DNA of 64,000 nt from Psettodes erumei. Taxonomy: Eukaryota; Chordata; Actinopteri; Pleuronectiformes; Psettodidae. The notes beneath the pieces are model-generated. The model was not told the origin of the DNA, searched no databases, and saw only the letters and a list, made by a program, of their open reading frames with translations. The stretch's first letter is position 1, and every line of letters begins with the position of its first letter. Location of the stretch: positions 2,852,001-2,916,000 of the forward strand of contig JAFBJZ010000952.1 in the NCBI GenBank assembly GCA_016785225.1, given 5' to 3'. Positions 63,201 through 64,000 of this stretch are shown in pieces. The translations under genes and the position numbers were made by a program.

Positions 63201-63762
63201 TGAAAGTCTCTGTCTCTGTCGGCCTCAGTTTGCAGCAGCGTTGCGTTCCTTAACAGTTGTGTTACGCTGGGCTACGTGCGCTGCCAGGACTTGAGGAAGT
63301 CCTTTGATTCGCCGGACCAGCTGGTGATGGTGATCAGAGCTCCACCAGAGACCCAGATGCAAGTTTCAGAACCCAGCGAGGTAAGGGCTTTAAAAAAAAC
63401 AAGTTTGAGCTAGCTTTTTTAAAAAACATGTTGATTTTGAAGTTGGGAGGTTTTGAAGTGTGTATTCGTTCACATCTCACAGGGTTACCAGGTGACACTC
63501 AAGAGCACGCGGGGGCCGATCGACGTCTTCCTCTGTCCAGAAGACAGCTCCGGGGTCTGCAGCCCCGTGGGAAGCAGTCCCTCGAAACCCAGCGCTGACC
63601 CCTCCATGGCGCTGCCTCCCGCGCAACCCGCAGACCAATCGCAAGCCAGAACCTCCAACGCCGCCGCGGAGGTGGGCTTATCGTCCCCAGCGTCGACGTC
63701 TTCCACTGTGACGGCAGCCTCCCAGCAGGACGCTGCACCACTGGTGTTAAGTGGTGACTCAG
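60201..63762 (+). CDS. e2f1: Transcription factor E2F1 (partial, 3' end beyond window)
   Basis: Six coding exons are present: 60201-60452, 60788-60887, 62280-62499, 62742-62894, 63266-63380 and 63483-63762. They give 373 residues before the last donor. The final exon or exons, with the Rb-binding transactivation domain, lie beyond 64000. The N-terminus has QIVII and LLFATPQ as in E2F1. LGRPPVKRKLDLD (about 80-92) is the cyclin A-binding region. The winged-helix DNA-binding domain (about 124-191) has NLTTKRFLSLLSQSADGVVD and RRIYDITNVLEGI. A leucine-rich dimerisation region (about 200-240) and the marked box (about 242-305) with VMVIRAPPET and GPIDVFLCPE follow. NLTTKRF and DGVVDLNWA separate it from E2F2 and E2F3. 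It pairs with DP proteins to drive S-phase genes and is held by Rb. The intron after 62894 is of the AT-AC type. Confidence 0.95.
60895..60914. repeat. Short (CA)n microsatellite
   Basis: About 20 bases of CA directly after the donor of e2f1 exon 60788-60887. Confidence 0.85.
62895..63265 (+). other. e2f1: U12-type AT-AC intron of e2f1
   Basis: The intron begins ATATCCTT, the exact U12 AT-AC donor consensus, and ends with AC at 63264-63265. A perfect U12 branch site TTCCTTAAC lies at 63246-63254, about 12 bases from the 3' border, the usual short distance. With these borders the frame runs NKR-LGYVRCQDL, matching the family. No GT-AG alternative keeps the frame as well. U12 introns in E2F genes are established. 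Confidence 0.95.
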
Positions 63763-64000
63763 GTGAGTGTTCACGTTTGTCAGTAAGTAAATACACAGTG
63801 ACTGAAGTGATACTCTCACTGTAGCTCATTTACACTCCAACAGAGTCAGATGGTAACATCTCATTAAAAGCATCCAGCCCCAGTTAGGTTGAGGTACAGG
63901 CCACAAACAGCAGCAGAGGAGAAGGAGAAGCATTGTGCTTGTTAAAATTTGCAAGCCATCTTTTTTTTTTCGGATTTGGGGTTGTATGTCTGACATGAAA

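Noticed and set aside
60201..63762. E2F2 or E2F3 as the identity
   Set aside because: NLTTKRF and DGVVDLNWA, plus linkage to znf341 and itch, fit E2F1. E2F2/3 have GLLTKKF and DGVLDLN.

Overview
The window is nuclear DNA from a vertebrate, almost certainly a ray-finned (teleost) fish. Long introns with GT-AG borders, C2H2 and HECT-class vertebrate genes, dinucleotide microsatellites and remnants of typical fish transposons all point this way. There is no sign of prokaryotic or plasmid organisation. I rebuilt four protein genes exon by exon. In each one the exon phases join into a single open frame.

Layout: 1-9.3 kb has no gene I can name. It holds a tRNA-Gln(TTG) gene at 6756-6827 and, beside it on the minus strand, a possible promoter and first exon. 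From 9340 to 18663 (minus) lies a 12-coding-exon class B GPCR of the calcitonin-receptor-like type (calcrl). From 18.7 to 31 kb is a gene-poor stretch with transposon remnants and one possible non-coding 5' exon of calcrl. From about 31.1 to 50.1 kb (plus) lies itch, a C2-WW4-HECT E3 ubiquitin ligase with 23 coding exons. From 50637 to 58536 (minus) lies znf341, a C2H2 zinc-finger transcription factor with 16 coding exons, which converges on itch. From about 59.05 kb to the right edge (plus) lies e2f1. It is divergent from znf341 and cut by the window end before its transactivation exon.

The znf341-e2f1 intergenic space looks like a bidirectional promoter. It has CCAAT boxes, a GC box, an E-box and two closely spaced E2F sites, one of them a perfect 12-bp palindrome, as expected of the self-regulated E2F1 promoter. 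e2f1 also carries an AT-AC (U12-type) intron with textbook donor and branch-point sequences. In itch, an intron splits the codon of the catalytic cysteine. The linkage itch / znf341 / e2f1 resembles human chromosome 20q11, while calcrl is not part of that human block.

I found no convincing undescribed system. The most useful leads are the compact e2f1/znf341 promoter, the unidentified leftward first exon near 6.35 kb, the lineage-specific His12-Gln12 tract in Znf341, and several RNA-level elements (NAGNAG acceptor, G-rich 3'UTR run, AU-rich nonamer).
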